16,204 nucleotides of DNA from Paracoccaceae bacterium (lineage in GTDB: Bacteria > Pseudomonadota > Alphaproteobacteria > Rhodobacterales > Rhodobacteraceae), in NCBI GenBank assembly GCA_003447515.1, contig DLZA01000201.1, positions 1-16,204 of the forward strand, read 5' to 3'. The position numbers and the translations under genes are program-made. The notes under the pieces were generated by a model. It was not told the DNA's origin. It did not search any database and saw only the letters and a program-made list of their open reading frames with translations. Shown one piece after another: positions 1-7,274 of the stretch; position 1 is the first letter of the stretch; the number at the start of each line of letters is the position of its first letter.

Positions 1-19
1 CGTCAAGTTTGTCTGACAA
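1..19. repeat. Left copy of an edge-to-edge inverted repeat
   Basis: Positions 3-19 (TCAAGTTTGTCTGACAA) are the exact reverse complement of 15940-15956. The flanking CG also matches after one extra T in the right copy. The inner part, TTGTCTGACAA, is itself a dyad that fits the TNGTNNNACNA consensus of FadR-type GntR regulators. The copy lies 21 bases beyond the stop of the adjacent regulator gene. It could be an insertion-sequence end, a transposon terminal repeat or an operator; the sequence alone does not decide. Confidence 0.7.
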
Positions 20-40
20 TGCTCAAATATATGTATGCAG

Positions 41-1087
41 TCAACGCGATCCGAATTGGGCGTTGGATTTCCGCAAGGTAGACGGTGTCAGGCTGTATCG
101 CTTCTGAAACCAACGGATGAGATGGGAGCTATCGCTAAAGCCGCATTCATAAGCTATTTGAGTGATGGAATGGTCCGTATTGATCACCTTCCAATGCGCT
201 GAAGATAGGCGGATATTACGCCAGTATTCAGCAGGCGGCACCCTCAGGTGCCGGTTGAACAGCCGCGTCAGCTCTCGTTTGGTGGTGCCGGCCTGAGTGG
301 CAATATTCTCAATATCACAGCGCTCATACATGCGCTGACGCATAATTCTGATTGCATTCAATACACGCCTATCAGTGCAATGTTCTCCGATAAACGCATT
401 ATCCTGATCAAACCCGCCCAAAATGCCTTTTTTGTCAGCCATCAGATAGTGGTACACTTTTTCCGCGCGTGCAGCCCCTATCTTTTTTGTGACAAGCATG
501 GATGCAAGATCAATAGATGCAAGGCCTCCCGGGCAGGAAATGAGCAACCCATCCTCTACAATTGGCGAATCGCTAATCGGAATTACTTTTGGGAAATGCT
601 TGCGCAAAAGCGGTTCTAATGAGAAATGCACTGCACACTGCCTGCCATCCAGCAACCCCATTTCGGCAAACAGAAATTGTCCCGTACACAGGCCTACCAC
701 TGAAATATTCTTGTCAAGAGCCTGTTCTACCGCGCGATAGATATATTCCGGCACGGGCGTGCTGGAGTGCATTGTTCCACCATGAAAAACGATAACGTCA
801 TATTCCTCCAGCCGGTTTACGCAGCCAGTTGGCAGCACGGCCAACCCACTACTTGAGACCAGAGGCTGATCATCGATCGAGAGAACTGACCAAGTGCAAT
901 AGATTTGCCTACCAAAATCGCTCTCATCAGCTGCCAAACGCAAGAACTCGACCAGGCATGAGAGGGACATCAAAGTGAAGTCAGGCGTAGGGATGATGCC
1001 AACTTTCAAGCCTGGAGTAATATCTGGCGGCGCCATTTGCGGGCCGATCCAGCTGTAGGCTACACGGTCGTTTGCGATATTAGCCAC
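41..1087 (-). CDS. GlxA-family AraC-type regulator (DJ-1/PfpI domain plus HTH)
   Basis: A 348-residue transcription factor. The N-terminal half (about residues 28-190) is a DJ-1/PfpI-like domain with the nucleophile-elbow motif GLCTGQ near Cys134. The C-terminal 100 residues carry two AraC helix-turn-helix units, one around IENIATQAGTTKRELTRLF and one around ITQIAYECGFSDSSHLIRWF. Family members such as GbdR, CdhR and ArgR sense betaines, carnitine or amino acids, and the nearby betaine transporter fits that. The GTG at 1085-1087 is the likely start because AAAGGA lies 7 bases upstream; a TTG two codons earlier sits too close to that site. The start overlaps the stop of the truncated EamA gene by 8 bases, so the two were probably translationally coupled. 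The true ligand cannot be read from the sequence. Confidence 0.88.
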   Translation of the reverse strand: MANIANDRVAYSWIGPQMAPPDITPGLKVGIIPTPDFTLMSLSCLVEFLRLAADESDFGRQIYCTWSVLSIDDQPLVSSSGLAVLPTGCVNRLEEYDVIVFHGGTMHSSTPVPEYIYRAVEQALDKNISVVGLCTGQFLFAEMGLLDGRQCAVHFSLEPLLRKHFPKVIPISDSPIVEDGLLISCPGGLASIDLASMLVTKKIGAARAEKVYHYLMADKKGILGGFDQDNAFIGEHCTDRRVLNAIRIMRQRMYERCDIENIATQAGTTKRELTRLFNRHLRVPPAEYWRNIRLSSAHWKVINTDHSITQIAYECGFSDSSHLIRWFQKRYSLTPSTLRKSNAQFGSR

Positions 1088-1382
1088 AGTCAATTCCTTT
1101 ATTTTTACTTACTAATATAGCGTTGAAAACAATAGCAGATAACAAAACCAATCCACCGTATAATGTGTTTACTGAAATAGTTTCTCCTAAGAAAAGCCAT
1201 ACCCACAAAGGCGCCAAAATAACTTCTGCTAATGAAAACATAGCAAGCTGTGCAGCTGGTAGAGCCTTCGAGCCCAAAGTATATAAAACCAGCCCGGCTC
1301 CAACTTGAAATATCCCCATTCCAATCGCTATGGATAAATCATTCTGAGACAGGCTGAAAGATAAGTTTAACCTCAAGCACAC
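1080..1382 (-). pseudogene. C-terminal remnant of an EamA/DMT-family transporter
   Basis: About 100 codons from a possible GTG that match only the last part of a drug/metabolite transporter. They show GIFQVGAGLVLYTLGSKALPAA followed by LAEVILAPLWVWLFLGE and a final hydrophobic helix. Intact EamA proteins are about 300 residues with ten membrane segments; here the first two thirds are missing. Upstream in the same frame is the stop codon of the preceding regulator, only two codons away, so no N-terminal half can be hidden next to it. The 3' end is intact and overlaps the start of the next regulator by 8 bases. It is probably a deletion product, although a short peptide could still be made and could keep the downstream gene coupled. 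Confidence 0.75.
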
Positions 1383-1388
1383 AACACC

Positions 1389-2339
1389 TCAACGACTCTT
1401 CGTCAATTGCTTATTCGGGGTTATTCCGTAGTGTGCGCGATAGATCCGTGAAAAGTGACCCGACGAGCCAAAGCCGCAAGAGAGCCCTATCTCGGTCACG
1501 GAAAGCTCTGTTTGAATTAAGAGCTTCTGTGCCTTTTGCAATCGCATATCCATATAATATTTCCCAGGGGAGCAATTTAAATAACGCCCAAATACACGTT
1601 CCAATTGACGGGTTGATATGCCGATTTTCGCAGCAATAAACGAAGGCGAAACAGGATCTTCGATCGCATCAACCATCATACGAATTGCTTCAACAATATA
1701 TGAATTTCTCATACCGTAGCGTGATTGGATGGACGCACGTTGTTCCACGGTTGCTTCTCTGGCAGATGTATAAACCATTTGGTCAGCCACTGCGATTGCA
1801 AGATCCGCACCATGTGCGCGCTCAATGAGATACAACATAAGATCCGCAGAAGCTGTGCCACCCGAGGCCGTGATAAATTTTTCATCCGCAACAAAGACAT
1901 TACGGCAAAGATCCACCAAGGGAAACTCTTCCATAAACAGATCATGGAACTCCCAGTGAACCGCCGCGTGGACACCGTCCAACATACCCGCCTTGGCAAG
2001 AATATAAGCGCCTGAGCAAAGTGCCCCTATTTGTACGCCTTTTGTGCGTTCGCGCCGAACGGCAGCGAGTAGATTAGATGTGTGGGACATATGCACATGA
2101 ATGCCCGACAACACAAAGAGATGATCTGATTTAGGAAGCGACTTATAATCATGATGCACAAGTGTGACAGCCCCATTCGAACACGTCGCCTGTACACCGT
2201 CCTCTGATGCAAAAGACCATTTATAAAGCTCTTCGCCGCTGACCAAGTTGGCAATTCGCAAGGGTTCAAGTGCGCAGGAAAATGCAAGATGCGAGAAGTT
2301 TTCAACAAGAAGGAATAGAAAACATTCAGTTTTCTTCAT
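1389..2339 (-). CDS. GbdR/CdhR-like GlxA-family AraC-type regulator
   Basis: A 316-residue protein with an N-terminal DJ-1/PfpI-like domain and two C-terminal AraC helix-turn-helix units. The opening FLLVENFSHLAFSCALEPLRIAN is typical of the GbdR/CdhR group, which activates glycine betaine or carnitine catabolism in Pseudomonas. Cys108 lies in the elbow motif GALCSGAY. The HTH region shows FIAAKIGISTRQLERVFGRYL and VTEIGLSCGFGSSGHFSRIYR. I chose the ATG at 2337-2339 because GAGGG lies about 8 bases upstream; an ATG ten codons earlier falls inside a hairpin and has no ribosome site. It follows proX by 55 bases on the same strand, so it probably responds to the imported betaine. Family assignment is firm; the ligand is inferred. 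Confidence 0.9.
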   Translation of the reverse strand: MKKTECFLFLLVENFSHLAFSCALEPLRIANLVSGEELYKWSFASEDGVQATCSNGAVTLVHHDYKSLPKSDHLFVLSGIHVHMSHTSNLLAAVRRERTKGVQIGALCSGAYILAKAGMLDGVHAAVHWEFHDLFMEEFPLVDLCRNVFVADEKFITASGGTASADLMLYLIERAHGADLAIAVADQMVYTSAREATVEQRASIQSRYGMRNSYIVEAIRMMVDAIEDPVSPSFIAAKIGISTRQLERVFGRYLNCSPGKYYMDMRLQKAQKLLIQTELSVTEIGLSCGFGSSGHFSRIYRAHYGITPNKQLTKSR

Positions 2340-2358
2340 ATTAAGGCCCTCGCGGATG

Positions 2359-2382
2359 GCAGTGCCCATATATGGACACTGC
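2359..2382. promoter_or_regulatory. Near-perfect 24-nt palindrome between proX and the regulator gene
   Basis: The arms GCAGTGCCCATA and TATGGACACTGC pair over 12 positions with one G-T wobble. The site lies 12 bases after the proX stop and 19 bases before the regulator start. On the minus (coding) strand no T-run follows, so it is not a standard terminator there. On the plus strand it is followed by TCTTTTTAA and would pass as one. It may be an mRNA-stabilising or processing hairpin, an operator, or a terminator for antisense transcription. Confidence 0.5.
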
Positions 2383-2394
2383 TCTTTTTAAGCC

Positions 2395-3384
2395 TTAGTT
2401 GGCCGCGGCGCGGGCAGCCGCCAGCCAGCTGTCGTATGTTGCCTGATTGGCTTTGATCCAATCATCCACATGACGGCTAATGTCCGCAGAATCATCCTCT
2501 CCATCGGCAATCAGCCTATTCTGAGCCGAAACATCGTTGATGTCGATTTTTGCAATTTCGAACAGTTTTTGTGCAGCTGGATTGGCCGCAAGAAACTCAT
2601 CTGTAGCGACAACTCGGATGCTATCGACAGCGAACCCAAGATCCTTGTCTCCGAATTTAGTTTGGCCTTCCTGCCCGTCGGGCAGCGACGAATAAGGAAC
2701 TGACAGCCATTCGACATTTTCACCCGGCACCAACACGCCCGACACCCAGTATGGTGTCCATGTGAAATACAGGATGTTTTCTCCAGAAGCGCCACGCGCG
2801 ATTGTATCCGCGATGATGGCGTTATAGGCACCTTGGTTGTGGGTGACCGTGTCACGCAAACCATATTCGGTCATATGATGTTCGATCACACGTTCACAGC
2901 CCCAGCCTGGCACACAACCAGCAAGATCGGCGCTACCATCACCATCGGCATCAAACATTGCGGCAACTTCTGGTTTGGTAAGATCACCCAGATTGGTCAC
3001 ACCAGCGTCATAGGCGGATTTGTTAACCAAGTATCCTTGAAGTGCTCCGTCTACAAGAGTGCCTACTTTTTCAAGAACCGCGTCGCCACCAGACTCTTCA
3101 AAGAAAGCATGGTGCAGTTGATTCCAGTGAACTGCGGTGAAATCGCCGTCACCTGTTCCCAGAGCTAGGTGAATCGTCTGGTATTCAACCTCTTGCGGTT
3201 CGGCAACTTCGTAGCCGAGGTCTTCCAACGCCCTGTATAAAACTTCATGCTGGAAGACTTCTTCTAGTGCGGCCCCAGTGACTGGCCGGGCTATTACGCC
3301 TTCTCCTGGCGTATCATTGGCAAATGCAGTGCTTGCCAACATGCTACCAGCCATAAGCGTGGCAATTGTAGATTTCTTAAACAT
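2395..3384 (-). CDS. proX: Glycine betaine/proline betaine-binding periplasmic protein ProX
   Basis: A 329-residue periplasmic binding protein of the E. coli ProX type, the substrate receptor of the ProVWX ABC importer. Residues 1-22 form a signal peptide ending in STAFA before NDTPGEG. The three tryptophans that cage the quaternary ammonium in E. coli ProX have counterparts at Trp87 (AVHW), Trp161 (PGWGCE) and Trp209 (TWTPYW). The cysteines around PGW (157 and 163) match the known disulfide. The stretches THNQGAYNAIIADTI and VDDWIKANQATYDSW are family hallmarks. AAGGA lies upstream of the ATG with good spacing. It is the last gene of proV-proW-proX, 38 bases after proW. Since E. coli ProX binds both glycine betaine and proline betaine, either or hydroxyproline betaine could be the substrate. 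Confidence 0.95.
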   Translation of the reverse strand: MFKKSTIATLMAGSMLASTAFANDTPGEGVIARPVTGAALEEVFQHEVLYRALEDLGYEVAEPQEVEYQTIHLALGTGDGDFTAVHWNQLHHAFFEESGGDAVLEKVGTLVDGALQGYLVNKSAYDAGVTNLGDLTKPEVAAMFDADGDGSADLAGCVPGWGCERVIEHHMTEYGLRDTVTHNQGAYNAIIADTIARGASGENILYFTWTPYWVSGVLVPGENVEWLSVPYSSLPDGQEGQTKFGDKDLGFAVDSIRVVATDEFLAANPAAQKLFEIAKIDINDVSAQNRLIADGEDDSADISRHVDDWIKANQATYDSWLAAARAAAN

Positions 3385-3422
3385 AGTGTTTCCTTTTCTC
3401 TCTGTTGATTAGTTTAAGTTTA

Positions 3423-4361
3423 TTATGAGTTTTTGCCTGTCAGGCGCAGGATCAAGCCTACAGGGCCCGCTTCCCACCAATGACGGTGACCCCGGTCACG
3501 GCCCGATTGTCCCATTCCTTGGGTGATCCGGTCCAGCACGATAGCCAGAATGACGATGCCCAGACCACTGACCAGGGCTTTACCCGCATCCAGACGCCCC
3601 ATGGCCCGCAACACCTCGTTTCCGAGGCCCTTCACGGAAATCATCGAAGCAATCACCACCATCGACAATGACAGCATGATGGTCTGGTTAATACCCGCCA
3701 AAATCGTTGGCGTGGCCAAAGGCAATTCAACCTTGAGCAATATCTGACGTGGGCTAGCGCCAAAGGCGCGAGCGGCTTCAACCACGCTTTCATTGACCCC
3801 GCGAATACCCAGCGAGGTCAGTCGCACCAAAGGGGGCAAAGCAAAGATAATCGTCACAATTACACCCGAAACATTGCCAATACCGATAAGCATCACTACA
3901 GGCACGAGATATACAAAGGCAGGAATGGTTTGCATCGTATCCAATACGGGGCGAATGATGGATTCAAATCGATCATTTTTCCCCGCGAGTACACCCAGAG
4001 GCAAGCCAATGATGAAGCATAGGATCACTGCGGAAACCACAATCGCAAGCGTGGTCATTGCCAATGCCCAAGCGTTGGGTGCCAGAAAGCCTAGTACAGT
4101 CATACTAACCCCGACCAGTATTGCCACCCGCCGGCCCGCCGCTTGCCAAGCAATCAGAACCATGAATGCCAACATGACCACTGGCGGTATTGCATTCAGC
4201 CCATTGTCGATACCAACAATGATTTCATTAAAGAACCTTTTGATCGGTTGAATTACATCACGATTGGCAATCGCCCATTGTTTTACGCCATCAGCGCTTT
4301 CAGCAATGCCCAAATCGACCGAAGAAAAGGGGTCTAGGATATTAAATTCTTTATCTGCCAT
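3423..4361 (-). CDS. proW: Betaine ABC transporter permease ProW
   Basis: A 312-residue inner-membrane permease. After a hydrophilic N-terminal tail of about 55 residues come roughly six to seven hydrophobic segments between residues 58 and 280. The cytoplasmic coupling loop shows the permease EAA motif EAARAFGASP at residues 195-204, which contacts the ATPase. The stretches DTMQTIPAFVYLVPVVMLIGIGNV and ISVKGLGNEVLRAMGRLD are characteristic of ProW/OpuAB permeases. It is somewhat shorter than E. coli ProW (354 residues), mostly in the N-terminal tail. It begins 12 bases after the proV stop and is followed by proX. It should form a homodimeric channel that moves the betaine released by ProX. 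Confidence 0.95.
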   Translation of the reverse strand: MADKEFNILDPFSSVDLGIAESADGVKQWAIANRDVIQPIKRFFNEIIVGIDNGLNAIPPVVMLAFMVLIAWQAAGRRVAILVGVSMTVLGFLAPNAWALAMTTLAIVVSAVILCFIIGLPLGVLAGKNDRFESIIRPVLDTMQTIPAFVYLVPVVMLIGIGNVSGVIVTIIFALPPLVRLTSLGIRGVNESVVEAARAFGASPRQILLKVELPLATPTILAGINQTIMLSLSMVVIASMISVKGLGNEVLRAMGRLDAGKALVSGLGIVILAIVLDRITQGMGQSGRDRGHRHWWEAGPVGLILRLTGKNS

Positions 4362-4373
4362 GTGTCCGTTTCC

Positions 4374-5456
4374 TTATTGTTCGATTGATGTCGTATCGTC
4401 GATGTCGCCTTGAATACCGCGTAACAGCGCATTCTTGGTCACAATGCCAACGGGTTTGCCATCTGATTTCACGATAATTGGATGCTGGGTTGCAATCGAC
4501 AGGTTGACCAAGTCATCCAAAGAGTGATCTGGGCGCGCTTCGGGCCAAGCTGCAATATCCACTTTTCCGCTGCGCTTTTCGAATTTAGGAACCGGCTCCA
4601 TGATTTTACCCGCAGAAATCAATTCAAGCTTGGATATACCAGCGACAAAATCAGCCACATAATCATCAACTGGATTGGTCACGATATCTTCAGGTGTTCC
4701 AACCTGTACCAGTGCACCGTCTTTCATAATCGCAATACGGTCACCAATGCGAATTGCCTCATCCAGATCGTGGGTGATAAAGAGTGTTGTTTTCTTCATC
4801 TCGGCAGACAGCGTCATGAACTTGTCTTGCAATTGGCGGCGGATCAGTGGATCCAGCGCAGAAAACGGCTCATCCATTAACAAGATCGATGGGTCTGCTG
4901 CGATGGCACGCGCCAGCCCGACCCGTTGTTGCATACCCCCTGACAGTTCATCAGGGTACTTTTGATCCCAGCCGTTCAAATCAACGGCATCAATCGCGTG
5001 CTGAGCAATATCACGACGTTGCTGAACATCACGACCGCGCACCTCAAGTGAAAAGGCCACATTGTCCATCACTGTTTTATGCGGCATCAAGGCCATGTTT
5101 TGAAACACCATGCCGATTTTCTCGGCCCGCACTTCGCGCAGCTCACGGGCAGACAGTGCATTCACGTCCTGGCCTTCGATGAACAATTGCCCTGAAGTTG
5201 GATCAATCAAGCGGTTCACATGGCGAATCAGCGTAGATTTTCCCGAGCCAGACAAGCCCATAATGCAGAAAATCTCACCCCGTGCGACGGTGAAGCTTGC
5301 ATCTTGAACACCAACAACACAATCATATTGATCACGCACTTCAATTTTCCCAAGACCTTGTTCTTGAACCGCTTTCATTGCCTCATCAGCACGTTTTCCG
5401 AATATTTTCCACAGCCCGCGACAATCAATTACGGCATCTTCTGAACTTATTGTCAC
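4374..5456 (-). CDS. proV: Betaine ABC transporter ATP-binding protein ProV
   Basis: A 360-residue ATPase that powers the importer. It shows Walker A GLSGSGKST (67-75), the Q-loop at FQN (about 119), signature LSGGMQQR (171-178), Walker B ILLMDE (191-196) and the switch His229. A C-terminal region (about 280-350) with HPIIVKSDGKPVGIVTKNALL is a CBS-type module, which in OpuA/ProV relatives senses ionic strength; only one clear copy is seen, against two in E. coli ProV. The start is the GTG at 5454-5456: AAGGAGG ends 6 bases upstream, whereas the previous GTG abuts that site. It is the first gene of the importer operon and is divergent from the gntR operon, so a shared control region lies directly upstream. 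Confidence 0.95.
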   Translation of the reverse strand: MTISSEDAVIDCRGLWKIFGKRADEAMKAVQEQGLGKIEVRDQYDCVVGVQDASFTVARGEIFCIMGLSGSGKSTLIRHVNRLIDPTSGQLFIEGQDVNALSARELREVRAEKIGMVFQNMALMPHKTVMDNVAFSLEVRGRDVQQRRDIAQHAIDAVDLNGWDQKYPDELSGGMQQRVGLARAIAADPSILLMDEPFSALDPLIRRQLQDKFMTLSAEMKKTTLFITHDLDEAIRIGDRIAIMKDGALVQVGTPEDIVTNPVDDYVADFVAGISKLELISAGKIMEPVPKFEKRSGKVDIAAWPEARPDHSLDDLVNLSIATQHPIIVKSDGKPVGIVTKNALLRGIQGDIDDTTSIEQ

Positions 5457-5502
5457 TGTCACCCTCCTTATTTTGATTGCTTGATAACAACATATATTTT
5501 TA

Positions 5503-5512
5503 TTGTGTACAA
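5503..5512. promoter_or_regulatory. Operator-like dyad TTGTGTACAA in the proV/gntR control region
   Basis: TTGT and ACAA are inverted arms around a 2-base centre. The arms resemble those bound by FadR-type GntR repressors. It lies 47 bases upstream of the proV start and 11 bases from the stronger candidate at 5524-5537. It may be a second half of a double operator. Evidence is motif shape only. Confidence 0.35.
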
Positions 5513-5523
5513 TCATTATTATT

Positions 5524-5537
5524 TTTCTATACACTAA
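5524..5537. promoter_or_regulatory. Candidate GntR operator shared with the mttB-like promoter
   Basis: The 14-mer TTTCTATACACTAA matches the reverse complement of 15723-15736 (TTTGTATACACTAA) at 13 of 14 positions, with TATACACTAA identical. The second copy lies just upstream of the mttB-like gene. The site has imperfect dyad symmetry around TATA. The nearest regulator gene is the GntR-family protein starting at 5634, so this is the best guess for its binding site; proV could be controlled from the same site. Confidence 0.55.
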
Positions 5538-5540
5538 TAA

Positions 5541-5580
5541 TTATTATTTTGACATACTAATTATTATTTTGACATACTAT
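5541..5580. repeat. Two tandem 20-bp copies carrying TTGACA
   Basis: TTATTATTTTGACATACTAA at 5541-5560 is followed directly by the same unit at 5561-5580, changed only near the last two bases. Part of a third copy (ACTAATAA) precedes it. Each unit holds TTGACA (5549-5554 and 5569-5574), a consensus -35 box, on the gntR strand. TACTAT at 5575-5580 could be a -10 box for the first one, though the spacing (20 bases) is long. The repeat could be a duplicated promoter or operator half. Confidence 0.6.
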
Positions 5581-5633
5581 AGCTTACACTGGAGCCTTCC
5601 CCAAGGCAGACAAATCAACATGTGGAGAGTCGA

Positions 5634-6344
5634 ATGAAAGAAGATGCCAAATTGCGTAAGGTCGTACTTTATGATGCTTTGAAAAAGGCGGTGTTGACTT
5701 TGGAACGGCGCCCCGGTTCGGACTTGGATGAAGTACGGTTATCTGAAGAGTTCTCCCTTTCTCGTACACCGTTACGCGAGGTATTGCGGCAGTTGGCTGG
5801 TGAAGGTTATGTTGAGTTACGCGAAAACCGTGGTGCACGTATTTCAGAGATGAACCATACTTCCCTGCGCGATTTCTTTCTGGCAGCACCTATGGTTTAT
5901 GGTGCAATTTTGCGGCTTGCAGCACGAAATGCCAGATCTGGACAAATCGCAGATCTGAAAACTGTCCAAGAGACTTTTAAAGAAGCCTTACGCAAAGGCT
6001 CGGGTACAGACCGTGCCCTAGCCAATAATCGTTTTCACGAAATCACAGGTGAAATGGCCGACAATATTTATTTGTTGCCAAGCTTCAAACGCCTACTCAT
6101 TGATCACGCGCGTATTGGTATGACCTTTTATCGACCACAAGATACCCAGATGGTTGAGAACCTGTCCGCAGCAAGTGAACAACATGATGCAATAATTACG
6201 GCCATAGAAACTGGCGATGAAGCCGCAGCAGAACAACTTGCGACAGATCACTGGAACTTATCGCGCAATCAAATCGAAATTTTTGTGATGCCAAGCCGGT
6301 TGGATATACCGCTGGGATCACTTTCACATAAAACCCATATATGA
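5634..6344 (+). CDS. GntR-family (FadR/FCD subfamily) transcriptional regulator
   Basis: A 236-residue regulator and the first gene of the catabolic operon. Residues 5-72 are the winged helix domain, with LSEEFSLSRTPLREVLRQLAGEGYV as helix-turn-helix and ENRGARIS as the wing. Residues 78-225 form an all-helical FCD effector domain; His-containing stretches NRFHEITG and SEQHDAII could bind metal or ligand. I chose the ATG at 5634 because GGAG lies 6 bases upstream; a GTG four codons earlier overlaps that site. Such regulators are usually repressors released by a pathway substrate. Candidate binding sites lie in its own upstream region and before the mttB-like gene. The next gene begins 8 bases after its stop. 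Confidence 0.93.
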   Translation: MKEDAKLRKVVLYDALKKAVLTLERRPGSDLDEVRLSEEFSLSRTPLREVLRQLAGEGYVELRENRGARISEMNHTSLRDFFLAAPMVYGAILRLAARNARSGQIADLKTVQETFKEALRKGSGTDRALANNRFHEITGEMADNIYLLPSFKRLLIDHARIGMTFYRPQDTQMVENLSAASEQHDAIITAIETGDEAAAEQLATDHWNLSRNQIEIFVMPSRLDIPLGSLSHKTHI

Positions 6345-6352
6345 GGACACCA

Positions 6353-7270
6353 ATGAACCCGATTATGAATTTTGAGGGGATATACACTCCTGTTGTTACC
6401 CCGTTTTTTGCTGATGGCAGCGTCAACTATGATGGTTTGTCGGATGTCATTGAAAACCTGATCGACAAAGGCGTGCACGGATTGATCTCTGGTGGCTCGA
6501 CTGGAGAAAACTATGCACAAGGCGTTCCCGAACGTCTAGAGATCGCACGGTTTACCCGCGAACAATCCAAAGGCCGTTTACCGTTAATCATCGGCACAGG
6601 TGCAATGATGACGTCAGATTCAGTGGCCCTTGCAACGGGTGCGCGTGAGATGGGTGCTGATGCAATTCTGTTGGCTACTCCGCCCTATTCTGTGCCCACT
6701 GAGCGCGAAAATGCTTTGAATGCTTTGACCATCGATAAGGCCGCTGATCTGCCCATTGTACTTTATAACTATCCAGGACGCATGGGTGTTCACATGGGTG
6801 AAGAGTTTTTAAATCGCGTTGGCCGTTCTCGTAATATCTGTGCCATCAAGGAAAGCTCGGGCGACATCAACCGCGTCCACCTTCTGGCCCGCGATTACCC
6901 ACATATCCAAATGTCCTGCGGCATGGATGATCAGGCGCTAGAGTTTTTTGCATGGGGTTCGCGTAGCTGGATTTGTGCTGGCTCAAACTTCCTGCCAGAA
7001 GAGCATGTAGCACTCTATCAGGCCTGCGCAGTTGAGGGGAACTTCGACAAAGGTCGCCGGATTATGTCGGCTATGATGCCGCTTATGCGGGTGTTGGAAC
7101 AGGGCGGGAAGTTCATCCAATGTGTTAAACATGGCGTAACCATGAACGGTATTGATGCCGGTCCTATGCGACCGCCACTTAAAGGTTTGAACAAAGACGA
7201 CAAACGTGCGCTGGAGCAAGTGATCCGCGTTTTAAAAACCACCATAGAAAACATTCAGGCAGAGGGCTGA
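6353..7270 (+). CDS. Dihydrodipicolinate synthase (DapA)-family lyase/deaminase
   Basis: A 305-residue class I aldolase-type TIM barrel. The Schiff-base lysine is Lys166 in AIKESSGD, the proton-relay tyrosine is Tyr138 in LYNYPGR, and the carboxylate-binding GGSTGE (47-52) replaces GTTGE of DapA. Because it sits in a catabolic operon with an aldehyde dehydrogenase and a DAO-family oxidase, lysine biosynthesis is unlikely. The best fit is a HypD-like enzyme that deaminates pyrroline-4-hydroxy-2-carboxylate to 2-oxoglutarate semialdehyde; a 2-keto-3-deoxy-sugar-acid dehydratase is an alternative. The ATG at 6353 has GAGG 6 bases upstream and is preferred to the ATG at 6341, which overlaps the gntR stop. 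The aldehyde dehydrogenase gene starts 4 bases after the stop. Confidence 0.88.
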   Translation: MNPIMNFEGIYTPVVTPFFADGSVNYDGLSDVIENLIDKGVHGLISGGSTGENYAQGVPERLEIARFTREQSKGRLPLIIGTGAMMTSDSVALATGAREMGADAILLATPPYSVPTERENALNALTIDKAADLPIVLYNYPGRMGVHMGEEFLNRVGRSRNICAIKESSGDINRVHLLARDYPHIQMSCGMDDQALEFFAWGSRSWICAGSNFLPEEHVALYQACAVEGNFDKGRRIMSAMMPLMRVLEQGGKFIQCVKHGVTMNGIDAGPMRPPLKGLNKDDKRALEQVIRVLKTTIENIQAEG

Positions 7271-7274
7271 GAAC

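Noticed and set aside
3793..4251. 152-codon plus-strand frame opposite proW
   Set aside because: It is a threonine- and isoleucine-rich shadow of the hydrophobic permease gene, without similarity to known proteins.
5535..5585. CRISPR-like array from the 20-bp repeats
   Set aside because: The units are directly adjacent with no spacers and only two full copies exist.
6353..7270. Lysine-biosynthetic dapA
   Set aside because: The active-site loop is GGSTGE rather than GTTGE, and the gene sits in a catabolic operon after a GntR regulator, so a housekeeping role is unlikely.
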